This document shows positions 51,301 to 60,144 of a DNA stretch of 64,000 bases, in pieces. Under the pieces are notes generated by a model. The model was not told the origin of the DNA. It searched no databases and saw only the letters and a program-made list of their open reading frames with translations. A program made the translations under genes and the position numbers. The stretch's first letter is position 1. Each line of letters begins with the position of its first letter. Source of the stretch: Halisarca cf. caerulea (lineage: Eukaryota > Porifera > Demospongiae > Chondrillida > Halisarcidae); NCBI GenBank assembly GCA_963170055.1, contig CAUJGJ010000451.1:156001-220000 (forward strand), given 5' to 3'.

Positions 51301-54300
51301 TCCTATATAAATTATGCACTGAAAAATGGCTGCTCTGTTTGTTAGCGTGGTTGTTAGTCCGTGGAACGGTTATCAATACAAGTGCAAATTGTTGCAGTTG
51401 ATCTTCTCCAGCTGCCTTACAGATTTTAGTCAGATATGGAGCGTCTGATGGGGGTAAAGAATACTTGATCGACATAACGGACGAGAAAACGCACGGTATA
51501 ATATACGAATCGTTCGACACTCCTGCTTCTCAGTTTGTTCTTTGCTAAGACTCCTGTGCATAACGCTGAACATAAAGGCTCGTATAGGATTTTCGCGGAT
51601 TTAATTTTTCGCGGATGCCGTGCAGTACCGCGAAAACCGCGAAAGTTTAGTACCGCGAAAATTTCCGAGCGTACGGTAGTTAAGCTCCTTGTAAAAAGTA
51701 TTCATAAGTATATACGACGACGAGTGGCAGCGTGAAGAACGCGTAAACTTGGAACAGCGAATATACACTTTAAACCTTTTAAACACCTTAGAAACACTTA
51801 AATAACATACATCAACAAATCTACGTATTACTTTAAGAAAATACCAAACGTTGGGCAAGAACCATCCAAAAAGATAACGACGGGTGGCAATTGTCTTCGA
51901 AATTTTCGCTGTGGTATGCGATTGCCTTCACTTCCGGGAAAGCTAATACATAGATTTGTTGCGCTGACTGCAACGTGACACGGATAACAATTTGGCAGCC
52001 ATAGCACAATATTGAGCAAATAGGACGTATAATAAGACTTCAGTCCAAATAAAAGTACAAAACTTTACTCTATTACATGATACACACACGATACGAAAAT
52101 TGCACAATCACACTTCAGTTTACATGAATGGTTTCCGTATTGGTTGTTTGCTTGTGTACCGTGGTAAAATAAGTTCGGGAAGGATTATGGAATGATAAAA
52201 TCACTCTAGCTTCTCTTTTATGTTGTCCCACAGGTAGCAGGGTACCGATACCGATCGAAAACTTCAGTGTAGGTACGATTACTGGCTTATTATGACACGC
52301 TAAGCACAAAATCAACTTCATCTACGATACTAAGGGCGTACTATGAACATTGACGATCAAAAGAAATAGAAAAGACAAGTTACTAACTTAGTAAACGTAT
52401 GGATCGCGGCGGCCTACCTGATCATGTAAGTAGATACCGAATCAAACCAATAGAGATCCTCACAACACACAAAATAACGCAGGTTTTCACAAGTCATTTC
52501 GCCATTAAGCCGTCGTTAATTGTGTAAAAACGCCTGGCCCAGTATTTTCACCCAAAAAGTGCACAATTGATTTACGAAGAACTATACTGCGGTGCCAAAT
52601 CACATGCGAACACGTGACAAATGTTTCTTTAATGTTATTCACAATGAATTATAAATACGATTATGCCTATGCAAAATGGGAGGTCGGCCCGCCACCTTAA
52701 GTCTGCTGCACAGTATACGGTAGGGATCAAAAAAAGTTTACATTGCCTAATAGTAATGCACATCGTTTTACGCAGTGATTACCAAGCATATTGCGAAAAA
52801 ATTACTCTCTGTATTGCATTGCATATTACAGATCATTTTAATAGGGCTGTGTAATTTTATATTGCCAACGAGTCACGTGCACTAGTATCAAATGCGCGCA
52901 TACTTCATTATGTTGACCAATGACAAAATGGCCGTAGCGGCGACCTTGGAATATCGTTCACTGAGTCTTTTAACTTTGCTTTAAAGTCTTTGAAATCAAG
53001 AAAAATTGCAATTGATGTTGATTATGACTCTTCGGAAGACACTAAAGAAACCCATGGAGTAGACGGGTATTTTCGCTCGTTATCAGCTCGTAACATACCT
53101 ACATACATAGCCATAAGCTTATATCTCCAAGATCGTTCCCATTTTGCTAAGGAAAACACGTGGTTTAGTGTATTGGTCAGCAAAAGAGAACATTTCCACA
53201 TTGATGTGAGACTTGCCGAACTAGTAAGTTGCGACATTGGCCAAGAAATTTCCATGTAGGTCGGCCAACGCCTGTTCAAAGGCATACTAAAAACAAGGTC
53301 GAAGTTTAACTAACATTAGAAGAGCACAGAAAGACTTCCTAAAGGCACAACAGAGCGAAGTTGCGCTACATAATTATGCTACGTAATTACGGTATTCTCT
53401 GTTATTACACAGAGTAATTGTGCACAGTAATACGTACATAATATGCATGTATTGCGGATCGCAATGTAAACTTTTTTTTGATCCTTACCGTATGTTTCGA
53501 AGCTAGACTCTCTATACTACGTAATGCTGGAGTGAACGAACATACCTGCCTTCTCCACAGATTCCCTTAAACGTAGAGGTCACTTTTATAAATGCACATC
53601 GAACGTGTACGGAATGCCAAACTTGTGATTGAATCACCAAGATTTTCCCAAGTATAAAAGAGGTGGTGGTTACCACTCCTAATAGTTAATTGAGTGCGCA
53701 ATTCAAACAACCAAAGAGAACATCTTCTCAAAGGAGATTCTTGTTGAAACACACCTAACACTAAACTATTCAATTCGTTTTATACTTTAAGTAAGCACAC
53801 AAGTGGTATAGAACACACCCATATCTGAATTCATCAAAATCACGTACATATATCTTACTAACCATGCGAGCTTGGTTAGTAAGATATTTACTAGCATACC
53901 GGTCTCTTTGATGTATGACATCATCATGTGATAAATGAAATTCTGACTAAGAGCAAAGCTTTTTGTCACTGAACATTGCCTTTATCGAACAATATTGGTA
54001 AGATCATGTTTAATTTGTTTTTTTTACACAAATGATTGTGCAAGTTACATTCGAGTCTCGCAATCTGCGATCTGATTGGTCAAATCAATCTGCACTATGG
54101 TTAGTCGAAATCACTAATCCCAAATCATGATCACCAATGTGTATTACAACTACATAAGCGCAAAGGATGCAAATATGGTTGGTAGTCACTTAGCAATACG
54201 ATAATTATACAATCACAAAATGTCAATTTTTTTCGATCCCTACCATACCATTGTCTATTGTTACAGCTTTCTGACTGTACTACACTCTTACAAACACGAA

Positions 54301-56375
54301 TTATTAAGAGTTAAACTACAATGCAATTCAGAAGCACCCAAGAGGCAGTGTTTCCCCCAGGAAGGCCAAGTATTGTTAATCCAGCATTGATGCCCTATTC
54401 GATGATGTCATAATAAAAATGGCGGAAAAGTCGGCGAGATACTGAATAGCCTGACGAAAGATTCAAACACAGAAAAGGTTTCTGATAAGTAGAATTTAAA
54501 GGCAATAATCATTGAATACTTTGGAATTTAGCGATTTAAAACAGCTATGCACTAAAAATGATCAGAGGGAAATGCTAAATGAACAGCTGTAGCTCTACAA
54601 TATATAAAATTATTGTGTAAAATATATCAGTTTCAGAATAGCAAACAGAGCAGGGCACCCTGTTCCAGGTATACTGGGGGAAACACTGAAGAGGTGACCC
54701 AACTAGCAAGTGAAATCAAATCGTAAAATGGCAATGTTCATTACTTTCTGATAGAAAATATAAATTAGTGGGAAATTGTGGGAAATGCTGTACAGTCTTC
54801 ACAATGAGAATTTTATAGCGACACCAGATTAAATTACAATATTGATAATGCAATAACTAAAACTGACAGTCAGCTCCTCTTGCCTCGTGATCGATCTAAG
54901 AATTTACTGCATTCACAGGGCTAATATTGATTTAAGAATTAGCAACATTTGTATGGAGACCACATAGAATCACCCAACAAGCAGTGAATTAGAAAGTGAA
55001 TTGGGATCAAATTAGGAACCAATAATTTCATACCAGCTAGCAATCTACGTACTCAGTGTCTCAGCATACAGGGTTTTGGATTTGTGCGGCCAATTCACAT
55101 TCATCCATTAAGAATACAAAAATCACATTCTGGTAATGCTACATAAATTTTTGGGGTACGGTACTTCTCATAGAAAACCGTCCAGTTTACGGCCGATGAC
55201 TGCGTGACTGACTGACTGACTGACCGTTCGAGCAACGATTGAACGACCGTGTGACTGGCAGTGATGTTTCGCAAGAGATCGAAACATCCACTCTCTTTTT
55301 CTCTAAAGGCTCTTCAAATTTGAGAAAAAAGTCTGAGTCATCCGCCTCCATTGGCAAATTATCTCCTGACATATTCGAAGCGTCTTCTTCGATCACTGGA
55401 TTGGGGCGAGTCCGTTTTAACTACTTGGAGGGATATCACTTTGGAAACACGACGTATCCCTCGGATGCGGATAGCAGTAGCTCTGCAGTCTTGCTTGTTC
55501 CTTGAAAGTATTACCGCAGAGCGGGAAATTTTCGCGGCATAAATTTTCGCGAATCGAAGTAAAATGTAATTTTCTCGAGTTTTATTTTCGCAATGTGAAG
55601 ATTTTTATTTGCGTTTTGTTACGTTTCAAGTCATTTGCGTCCATTTCTAGACCATTTCAAATTCGGAGCATGCTTTTCGCTGAGTTTAACGCTCCATTCC
55701 TTAGAGAATCTTGTTACAGCATGCTGTTTTCCCGACTTTAGTGTGCATCTGTCGAAATTTTCGCAGTTAAAGTTTCGCGAATCCGTACAATTCGCGAATA
55801 TAGCGAAAATATTACCTCGCGAAATTTCCCGCTCTACGGTAGTGACGTTCGCTTGAAGTTTCAGTGAAGTTCGTTCAAAGTTTCAGTTAAGTTCGCACAA
55901 AATTTTAATATGGTGGTCTCAAAGCTTCAGCGAAGTTCGCTCGAAACTTTAGCGAAAATCATTCAAAGCTTCAGCAAAAATCGTTCAAAACTTCAATAAA
56001 GTTCACACGAAGTTTATTCTGCGCAATCGAACAAAATTTCTGTGCATACCGTGGTTTGAATACACCTCTTCTCACCATTTCTTTCTTCCTCGAATATTGG
56101 CATTGGGTAATGACCGTGACGTTTTATTACGCATCACGAAATGACGCCGTTCAAACTGACAATTGACTCTTGACTGAGTGCTGATTGACTGACTGAACGA
56201 CTGACGGCGTGCTGGACGGTTTTCTATGAGAAGTACTGTATATCATACGTAGGTGTTGGATCAATAGTTGCTGTTTGCTAATACACAAATCTAGGGGAGG
56301 TTGGATTGCTATGATGAATAACACATACGTACGTACACTCAAGTTCACAAGCAAACATTCACATAGTTCGTTCAT

Positions 56376-56442
<67 letters not shown>

Positions 56443-56708
56443 CACATACACATACACACCACACACAACTAGATTATGGCAAGTATCATATTCTATAAGA
56501 AACAGCACTTTGAGGATGCAAAAAAGAACAAAAAGTACAAAACAATCAAGTTCCCCACATATCTAACATACGTACTTGTGCCTCATGGAAAACTTCACTT
56601 TTCTGTACGCGTAGGCAATTAGCCAAGTGCTAAGTGCAGTAAACATCACAAACAGCAAAACATGAACTAGGTTTAGCATATCCATCATTTGAACTCGCCA
56701 GTATAACC
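42256..56708 (-). CDS. SSR3: SSR3 / TRAP-gamma (translocon-associated protein subunit gamma), split gene missing 5' exon
   Basis: Four minus-strand exons join in frame: 56,708-56,576, 45,906-45,805, 45,708-45,580 and 42,319-42,256 (stop TGA). All carry AG acceptors and GT donors, and the codon phases match at every junction. Together they give 142 residues, the length expected for residues ~44-185 of the animal protein. The order of recognisable segments is LYWRV...TWLIAYAYRKVKF, then VAAKRELAVSKEV, then RKNEVANNEAAAFSIFYNN, then NYSLSLGGAGFLLALLSTGS. TRAP-gamma is a four-helix ER membrane subunit of the TRAP complex, which assists the Sec61 channel in translocating secretory proteins. The hydrophobic helices and the charged loop between helices 2 and 3 are visible. 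Introns are 10.7 kb, 96 bp and 3.3 kb; the large ones are full of transposons. I could not find the exon for the first ~43 residues. Retained splice sites and frame suggest a live gene. Confidence 0.87.
42870..43200 (-). pseudogene. Tc1/mariner transposase N-terminal relic
   Basis: The minus strand reads YAKQRIVQLNSG, then after a frameshift SYRKSAKILNEEGV, later TVKRYQNSGTI, QPGSG and YKLTPPMLKLI, then after a second frameshift LDRLQEDDETTAVQLKKLS. These are the helix-turn-helix, RPGSGRP-like linker and DDETTA-QL segments of Tc1-type transposases, in order. The usual vKRY..tGs pattern is intact, but RPGSGRP has become QPGSGCP. The catalytic DDE domain is absent. It lies in the third identified SSR3 intron. 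Confidence 0.8.
43802..44314. mobile_element. 513-bp MITE, TACAGTAC...GTCATAAAA ends
   Basis: TACAGTACAAGTCATAAAA at the left and inverted TACAGTACGAGTCATAAAA at the right, followed on both sides by ACATGACG. The TA termini fit a TA target. The interior is rich in GTTAACGGTTAGCG-like motifs. 43,201-43,801 to its left contains the same GGTTAACGG motifs but no defined element. Confidence 0.7.
44324..44595. repeat. dispersed repeat, GTCATAATAAAC end; paralogue at 63,258
   Basis: From CATAATAAACAGGACAATGACC to CTATCAATTTCC it aligns with 63,258-63,545, sharing TGCTTGACCAGGTGTTGACCAC, AACAAGGATCAC, TTCCCCTTCT and CTTTGTAGGCAGA. Only one end is recognisable, so the exact size is unknown. 44,596-44,868 shows nothing recognisable. 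Confidence 0.65.
44869..45527. mobile_element. 659-bp TIR element with a 75-codon open frame
   Basis: Ends TACAGTGCATAAAAAAATT and inverted AATTTTTATTGCACTGTA. On the plus strand 45,104-45,331 is open for 75 codons without an ATG. It reads FYKLSLRVRWINGSEDHD, FRVGEVVTVKTKSCVWKA and VVIDCGPSEP. This is protein-like and faintly similar to a Tudor/PWWP-type fold (GE-VxVKTKSxxWKAVV). It may be a captured exon. Not a host gene as it stands. Confidence 0.6.
45580..45708 (-). CDS. SSR3: SSR3 internal exon (helix 3)
   Basis: 129-bp exon, only 96 bp after the previous one. The acceptor is TTTACACAG and the donor TT/GTATCC (weak). It encodes RKNEVANNEAAAFSIFYNN followed by a strongly hydrophobic stretch rich in Phe and Leu. 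This matches the conserved KKNEVADYE/FSIFYNN block and the third transmembrane helix of TRAP-gamma. The phase fits the last exon exactly (TT + A = Leu). Confidence 0.86.
45805..45906 (-). CDS. SSR3: SSR3 internal exon (cytosolic loop)
   Basis: 102-bp exon. The acceptor is CCTGATAG and the donor is GAACA/GTGAGT. It encodes VAAKRELAVSKEVMKEL, then a Ser-rich turn and KKMTKVQKDE. This is the charged cytosolic loop of TRAP-gamma, where animal proteins carry a KRE-AVSKEV motif. Without splicing the frame would hit TGA at the donor, which supports use of this splice site. A 745-bp MITE begins 24 bp upstream of the acceptor. Confidence 0.86.
45930..46674 (+). mobile_element. 745-bp MITE, GTACTAATCACTTAAAAGTTGC ends (copy 1)
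   Basis: Inverted ends GTACTAATCACTTAAAAGTTGC and GCAACTTATAAGTGATTGGTAC. A full paralogue in the same orientation lies at 61,430-62,165. The interior frame 46,215-46,451 (DPGNTE...YAEASINKEGLLA..LGIRKF) is partly conserved between the copies. Sits 24 bp upstream of an SSR3 splice acceptor. Confidence 0.8.
46730..47402. repeat. GATCACGGCGTGAAATATTTGA minisatellite, two clusters
   Basis: Four near-tandem 22-bp units at about 47,318-47,400 (GATCAYGGCGTGAAAT) and related GATCAYGCCGTRAAAT units at about 46,730-46,825. The clusters flank a possible exon at 46,972-47,238. The variation is mainly at CpG and TpG sites. Confidence 0.6.
46972..47238 (-). CDS. possible exon(s) of an unidentified membrane protein
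   Basis: The minus-strand frame reads ISPSGAFLLKLPLHIHFPGDS, EVIANVIYSAKVFWKF and NCSKEYSEWQWWAAIVIF, then a hydrophobic ~18-residue segment and LRKCLQ-stop. This pattern suggests a lumenal domain with an N-glycosylation sequon, one transmembrane helix and a short basic cytosolic tail. A plausible acceptor (TTAATGCAAG) precedes the frame. I do not recognise the family and cannot find further exons. It lies inside the SSR3 intron on the same strand. It could be a nested gene, a captured fragment or chance. Confidence 0.3.
   Translation of the reverse strand: MLMQGISPSGAFLLKLPLHIHFPGDSRFHEVIANVIYSAKVFWKFANGNTQDGKNCSKEYSEWQWWAAIVIFSIFLFIFIICLRKCLQ
48100..50477 (-). pseudogene. transposase-like gene relic, N-terminal part only
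   Basis: Segments in order: an acidic N-terminal exon (ANCLNLLRGVQFGDFYSEN ... DSDDADSDCEDT, 50,477 to a GTAGGC donor near 50,224); CKCKVFEGKPCSSLFP and MTRKELDLIILGNL (about 49,860-49,750); a frame change and stop; KRTYT / FMHSGQRICERTFSYIHSIGKKRLNNLVTHY (49,700-49,530). Past the nested MITE come LPGRVPGYKRDDL, then after a frameshift LLPSSLSKRDIWKKY, VQYVTFCRLWKQL and KPMTDLCWTCQ. This order matches a repetitive gene family I recall from sponges and cnidarians that looks like a transposase. Its superfamily is unknown to me. The C-terminal part, where the catalytic domain would lie, is deleted. Confidence 0.62.
48551..49519. mobile_element. 969-bp MITE nested in the transposase relic
   Basis: Ends TACGGTAGGCGTCAAAAAAA and inverted TACGGTAGACATCAAAAAAA, both followed by AGTTTCYGTA. 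TA flanks. It interrupts the pseudogene between the THYQQNGL and LPGRVPGY segments. Inside, a 173-bp unit (AGATGGYGAGCTAGCCTATA at 48,943, 49,116 and degenerate at 49,289) is repeated about 2.2 times. A decayed relative in inverse orientation lies at 59,096. Confidence 0.85.
51044..52700. mobile_element. 1.66-kb TIR element with TTAAGGNGGCGGGTC ends
   Basis: TTAAGGGGGCGGGTCTACC at the left and inverted TTAAGGTGGCGGGCCGACC at the right, both followed at short distance by TTTTGCAT. It contains the nested CGCGAAA-rich element 51,156-51,678. The rest (51,679-52,677) shows no gene. A second family member is at 57,085. 50,754-51,043 shows nothing. Confidence 0.7.
51156..51678. mobile_element. 523-bp MITE with TTTTCGCGG-rich ends
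   Basis: TACCGTGTGCTCGGAAATTTTCGC at the left is inverted as TACCGTACGCTCGGAAATTTTCGC at the right. The terminal 80 bp repeats the motif TTTTCGCGG-TACTAAAT several times on each side. A shorter relative with GAGCGGGAAATTT ends is at 55,512. Confidence 0.8.
52716..53492. mobile_element. 777-bp MITE with TACGGTAGGGATCAAAAAAAG ends
   Basis: TACGGTAGGGATCAAAAAAA and inverted TACGGTAAGGATCAAAAAAA, both continuing AGTTTACATTG. TA termini. An 89-codon plus-strand frame (52,990-53,259, starting MKSRKIAIDVDYDSSED) has no domain I recognise. Confidence 0.8.
53851..53886. other. perfect 14-bp stem, 8-nt loop hairpin
   Basis: TATCTTACTAACCA and its exact complement are separated by TGCGAGCT. Isolated, with no element ends nearby. 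53,493-53,850 and 53,887-54,224 hold nothing else I recognise. Confidence 0.7.
54248..55156. other. no recognised feature
   Basis: About 900 bp of AT-rich intronic sequence of the SSR3 locus. No reading frame, tandem repeat or terminal inverted repeat was recognised on either strand. Confidence 0.5.
55512..55841. mobile_element. 330-bp nested MITE, GAGCGGGAAATTT ends
   Basis: TACCGCAGAGCGGGAAATTTTCGCG versus inverted TACCGTAGAGCGGGAAATTTCGCG, with TA termini. It shares the TTTTCGCG-rich composition of the element at 51,156 but has different outer bases. Confidence 0.8.
55849..56010. repeat. 22-bp minisatellite, about 7-8 units
   Basis: Units of the type GTTCGCTCGAAACTTCAGCGAA repeat with a 22-bp period and moderate divergence, with one interruption near 55,910. 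Inside the 55,157 TIR element. Confidence 0.75.
56376..56467. repeat. (CA)n microsatellite
   Basis: About 65 bp of pure CA followed by CATGCACATACACATACAC. Frames over it are low-complexity and not coding. Confidence 0.97.
56576..56708 (-). CDS. SSR3: SSR3 internal exon (membrane helices 1-2)
   Basis: 133-bp exon. The acceptor is TTTTTTGACAG before GG-TTA-TAC and the donor is CACAA/GTACGT. It encodes LYWRVQMMDM, a hydrophobic helix, then STWLIAYAYRKVKFSMRHK. It matches the TRAP-gamma segment ending helix 1 and spanning helix 2, including the conserved YWR and AYAYK-VKF patterns. The first codon is split (x-GG), consistent with Trp or Arg from the missing upstream exon. Confidence 0.87.
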
Positions 56709-57084
56709 CTGTCAAAAAATAGACACAAAATATATAAATGTATGGATAAGTGGCATGCTGTGTGGGTTGATCAAACAGATGAACATAGAAATAAAAACCA
56801 CATTTAGGGTGACCTAAATGTGCAGTAGCATTCCACTGCAGAAAATTATTTCTCTGCGTAACATTTTTGCCTAGCAATTGATAGCCATGACAATGACCTT
56901 TCACCTTTTGCAGTGTACCATACGTATACAATACACAAGTAGTCCAGGGTTCTCCCTACATATCCTTTAGCGTGGAGTAGTATGCTACTTTTTTCACCAT
57001 GCAAAATTTCATGGGTATGAGAAATAGACATTTAGGAGATACACAGATACGTATAATCACCATTACAGATCTAAATGTCTCTAT

Positions 57085-57689
57085 TTAAGGTGGCGGGTCA
57101 GCTGCCATTTGCAGTAGCTATGAATATAATTATCAGGCCATGAATATAATTATAGAGCGCTTACTAGTATACCTGATCATCGTTGTACCATTTTTGACGC
57201 TTTATTCCTACACGAAGCCCAGTGTTATCATTAAAATTCGACTGAGCGTTCATCTAAGTACGGGGAATGATCGTATGTATGGGTTTCCCGAAATTCTGTT
57301 CTTCCACTGCGCCACGACATCTGAACTATGCCCAAAATGGCGATTTTGCACCCGCAGCAACACAAAGTAGTTGATTTTCGGTTAAACCGAGGAGATTCCC
57401 AAATTCCATACATACGATTTGAAATACGAGTGCAAGCTACAAGTTTGTGTCCAAATGCACTTGTTACGTTGCAATTTGACTCGATAAAGCGTCAAAGTAC
57501 GCCGAACAGAAGGAGCTTCTTTCTGGTGTAGTGAATGACTTTTTGTATTTATTCTTTGGCCTGCACAGGTTGAATAATTAACTCAGTAAGATGAATAAAA
57601 GTAGTGGCACTAATATCATTCAGCAACATCGATATAACAGCTCAAGTTTTTTGCGAAAATTGCGTGGGCGGACTGACCCGCCGCCTTAA
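57085..57689. mobile_element. 605-bp MITE with TTAAGGYGGCGGGTCAG ends
   Basis: TTAAGGTGGCGGGTCAG at the left and inverted TTAAGGCGGCGGGTCAG at the right, with A/T-rich flanks. Same family as 51,044. Short frames inside are not recognisable. Confidence 0.8.
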
Positions 57690-57904
57690 GATTAAATTAT
57701 CAAATATTAGGTCAAAACAATCAGTAAACATTTTTGAGACCTGAAACTTACTGCACTAACAGTGGCCATTTTATATGACGGTATTTCAATTGAAGCACAT
57801 AGGAAGGAAGTTAATAATGGTTTGAGTATCTATGATATGAGCCTGTTATAGCATAGTATTCATGACTATAGCCCATTATGCATGTGACGTTGGCAGCTGG
57901 TACA

Positions 57905-58429
57905 TACCATACTCGCTCTAAAAATTTGTCACATCCAGTGCACCGAAAATTTCATCTTTCTATTAGAATAGAATAGGATTTACCAGAATTGTTTGCCCTT
58001 ACAAAAAAATAGAATTTTCAGACGAAAATTAGAATATCATGAAGCTGTAGAAAGTTCTGTCCAATCCTAGAATTCTAGCTTTAGCAATGGCTGATACGCC
58101 ATTTTTGACCCTCTTGCGTACTTCAACAACTTATAGAGGCTCCAAAAATCACCAAAAAAGAACAAAATGCGAGCATGTGGTATACATTTCCTTCTTTAAG
58201 AACAAAGAAAACATCAGAGGTGTCCGTGTTGGTGAGACTATGTGTCCATAAGAGCAAAATATACCCATTGTAGTTGATCGTCGCAAGCGAAATGGGCGAG
58301 TAATGCTGGAAGATGATGAATTATTAGATCACTTCCAGTACCTGACGAAAATTAGAATGGCTGCTAATAAACAGGTTTAGAATGGCCTGACGAAAATTAG
58401 AATGACGAATTTTTAGAGTGAATACGGTA
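57905..58429. mobile_element. 525-bp MITE with TACCRTAYTCRCTCTAAAAAT ends
   Basis: TACCATACTCGCTCTAAAAAT and inverted TACCGTATTCACTCTAAAAAT, each followed by TYGTC. GACGAAAATTAGAAT is repeated near both ends. A plus-strand stretch near 58,255-58,355 reads NIPIVVDRRKRNGRVMLEDDE, which looks protein-like but is isolated. Confidence 0.75.
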
Positions 58430-58438
58430 TGTATACAG

Positions 58439-58965
58439 TACAGTACATAAATAAGGTAACACTATTCTTGGTTATCTTTTTCAGATAACGAAACAAGTGT
58501 TAAACTTTACCCGTAAGCTAGCAGATAAATCAGCTAACGTTTATCCACTAGCGATTTACCAAAAACTGACAATGATGTTAATTTATACACATGTGACTCA
58601 AGTGATTACATAATAGCTAGAGACGCGGGCGTTACGTATTTAGAAGGGAGACCTTGAGGTTCGAAAACACTGACGATGGAGATTGAAAGTCCTTGTAGTA
58701 CAGTACAATGCATTCTTAACAGAACGCCAAGATACGACGAAGAATACACGTTGGTTCAACTAGCCCCCAAAACTAATTCTTGCAACTTTTTGGTTAACTT
58801 GATAACCAAGAAAAGGTAATAACCGCTCGCCGAAAAGTGCTAGCGTTTCACGGTTAGAGGTTATATCCTTTCACGTACATCTGTTAGTTAGTGGATTAAC
58901 TTTTTTCGGATAAAAGGCTAACGCTTTACTAACTTTTTCCAGTTAGCGTTACCTAATTTACGGTA
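58439..58965. mobile_element. probable MITE abutting the next element
   Basis: Left TACATAAATAAGGTAAC and inverted right CGTAAATTAGGTAAC. The interior has GTTAGCG/GCTAACG motifs like 43,802 and 44,869. The right end merges with the terminus of the element at 58,959. Confidence 0.45.
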
Positions 58966-60012
58966 CTTTTCATAATAAACTGGACAATGACCAGCAGTTA
59001 GACCGTTGGAACAAGGGTAAGTTGAAAAACAGGTACAGGGCTAGGTGGGCAAAGGGTAAGACAGGCACAGGCCTAGACAAGCACAAGGCTACACATTAGG
59101 TAGACATCAAAAAAAGTTTCCGTAGCATAATAGTAAAATAACATACCGTAATCGTAGTTACAATGTTAGAGTGAAAATCGTAATTTCATTTGGATGCCAT
59201 TTATCACCGTAATTTGATCTCAAAGGTTATAGAAATCGTAATTTGATCGCCCGGGTTCATCCTATCTGATAATTTTGAAGCTGTGACAATCGTAGACTAG
59301 CTTGCGATCTTGAAGCTGGGACCATTGCTCTTGATCATCATCCTGAGGATAATTTGATCTGCAGGCAAATATAAATCGTAATCCAATCAGCAGACCAGAA
59401 ACAATCCATTTTACTGAGGTACATCCTATCTCAGGATCTTGAAGACCAGGACCATCATTCGTGATGGTAATTCAATCTCCAAGATAATAAAAATCATAAA
59501 AAGTTTGACCCGCAGACACTGCACGGCTTGCTGTGTTCCAAGCGCTAAGCACGCTTGTTTACACGTGCAAGAGGGCTGTCGAAGTTCGAGATGCAGGTAA
59601 TTCGATCTGATGATTTTGTGAGCGCAGCGTCCTGATTCACTCCAGTTAAGTTTTGTTGTATATCGCTAACATAACTTGATCTGGGATTTCTGTAATTTCT
59701 CAGCATTAAATTAGCACCGTAAATCAGCCTTCAACAAATCGTAATTCATATCTGAATGAAATCATAATTTGACCTTTTTACAATTACGATATGGAAACTG
59801 TGCAAACTCCTACATCCCACATGTGCAGCACATTATACAGTATGTGTGCTGCAGGATGTAACAACTTACAGTGCGTCAACACGATGCGGTCAACACCCTT
59901 GCTGTGCCGATCGAAGGCTCGACAGGCACCGGTCAGTCAATTGACAGATGCTGGTTGTTCACTCGAATGACTGAGGAATAATATGGTTCACTTATTATGA
60001 AAAGTACTGTAA
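58959..60012. mobile_element. 1,054-bp TIR element with TACRGTACTTTTCATAATAA ends
   Basis: TACGGTACTTTTCATAATAA and inverted TACAGTACTTTTCATAATAA. A decayed relative of the 48,551 MITE is nested at 59,096-59,800. The right subterminal GTCAACACSMTSRCGGTGCCGATCRAAGGCTC-type region recurs at 62,760-62,881. Confidence 0.75.
59096..59800. mobile_element. decayed MITE, relative of 48,551 in inverse orientation
   Basis: Left end TAGACATCAAAAAAAGTTTC. Inside, ATCGTAATTTGATC and CAGCAGACCAGAAAC match the reverse complement of the 48,551 element. The right end TATGGAAACT is degraded. More diverged than the 48,551 copy. Confidence 0.65.
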
Positions 60013-60144
60013 GATGCAATCATCAACCATCAATGCTGGCCCTATTAAAACCCATCAGTACAATGACAAGGACATCCTTCAACCAGCACTGCCACATTTG
60101 AATCACTTGTACATGGTGTGTTCTGCCGAAAACTTTCTGTTAGC

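Larger units (their letters stand above)
47872..54247. mobile_element. possible outer TIR element enclosing several nested elements
   Basis: TACGGTAGGGATAAAAAAATTG at 47,872 is inverted as CAATTTTTTTCGATCCCTACCATA ending at 54,247. Both are the same terminal type as the element at 52,716. If they are partners, the intervening 6.4 kb holds at least three later insertions. The alternative is two solo ends. Confidence 0.4.
55157..56240. mobile_element. 1,084-bp TIR element with TACGGTACTTCTCATAGAAA ends
   Basis: TACGGTACTTCTCATAGAAA at the left and inverted TACAGTACTTCTCATAGAAA at the right, both followed by ACCGTCCAG. Holds a nested MITE (55,512-55,841), a 22-bp minisatellite (55,849-56,010) and CTGACTGACTGA tracts at both ends. 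A 69-codon minus-strand frame near the left end has no recognisable domain. Confidence 0.8.

Noticed and set aside
52990..53259. 89-codon plus and 87-codon minus frames in the 52,716 MITE
   Set aside because: No domain and overlapping frames on both strands; left as part of the MITE.
56151..56468. 105-codon minus-strand frame
   Set aside because: Its N-terminal half is a CA-repeat translation and the rest overlaps a TIR end.
57740..57770. ATG-GCC-ACT-GTT-AGT-GCA/GTAAGT as SSR3 exon 1
   Set aside because: A good start and donor, but the ~35 further N-terminal residues needed are not found between it and 56,708.
58681..58824. 48-codon frame starting MEIESPCSTVQC
   Set aside because: Short, inside a probable MITE, unsupported by any family.
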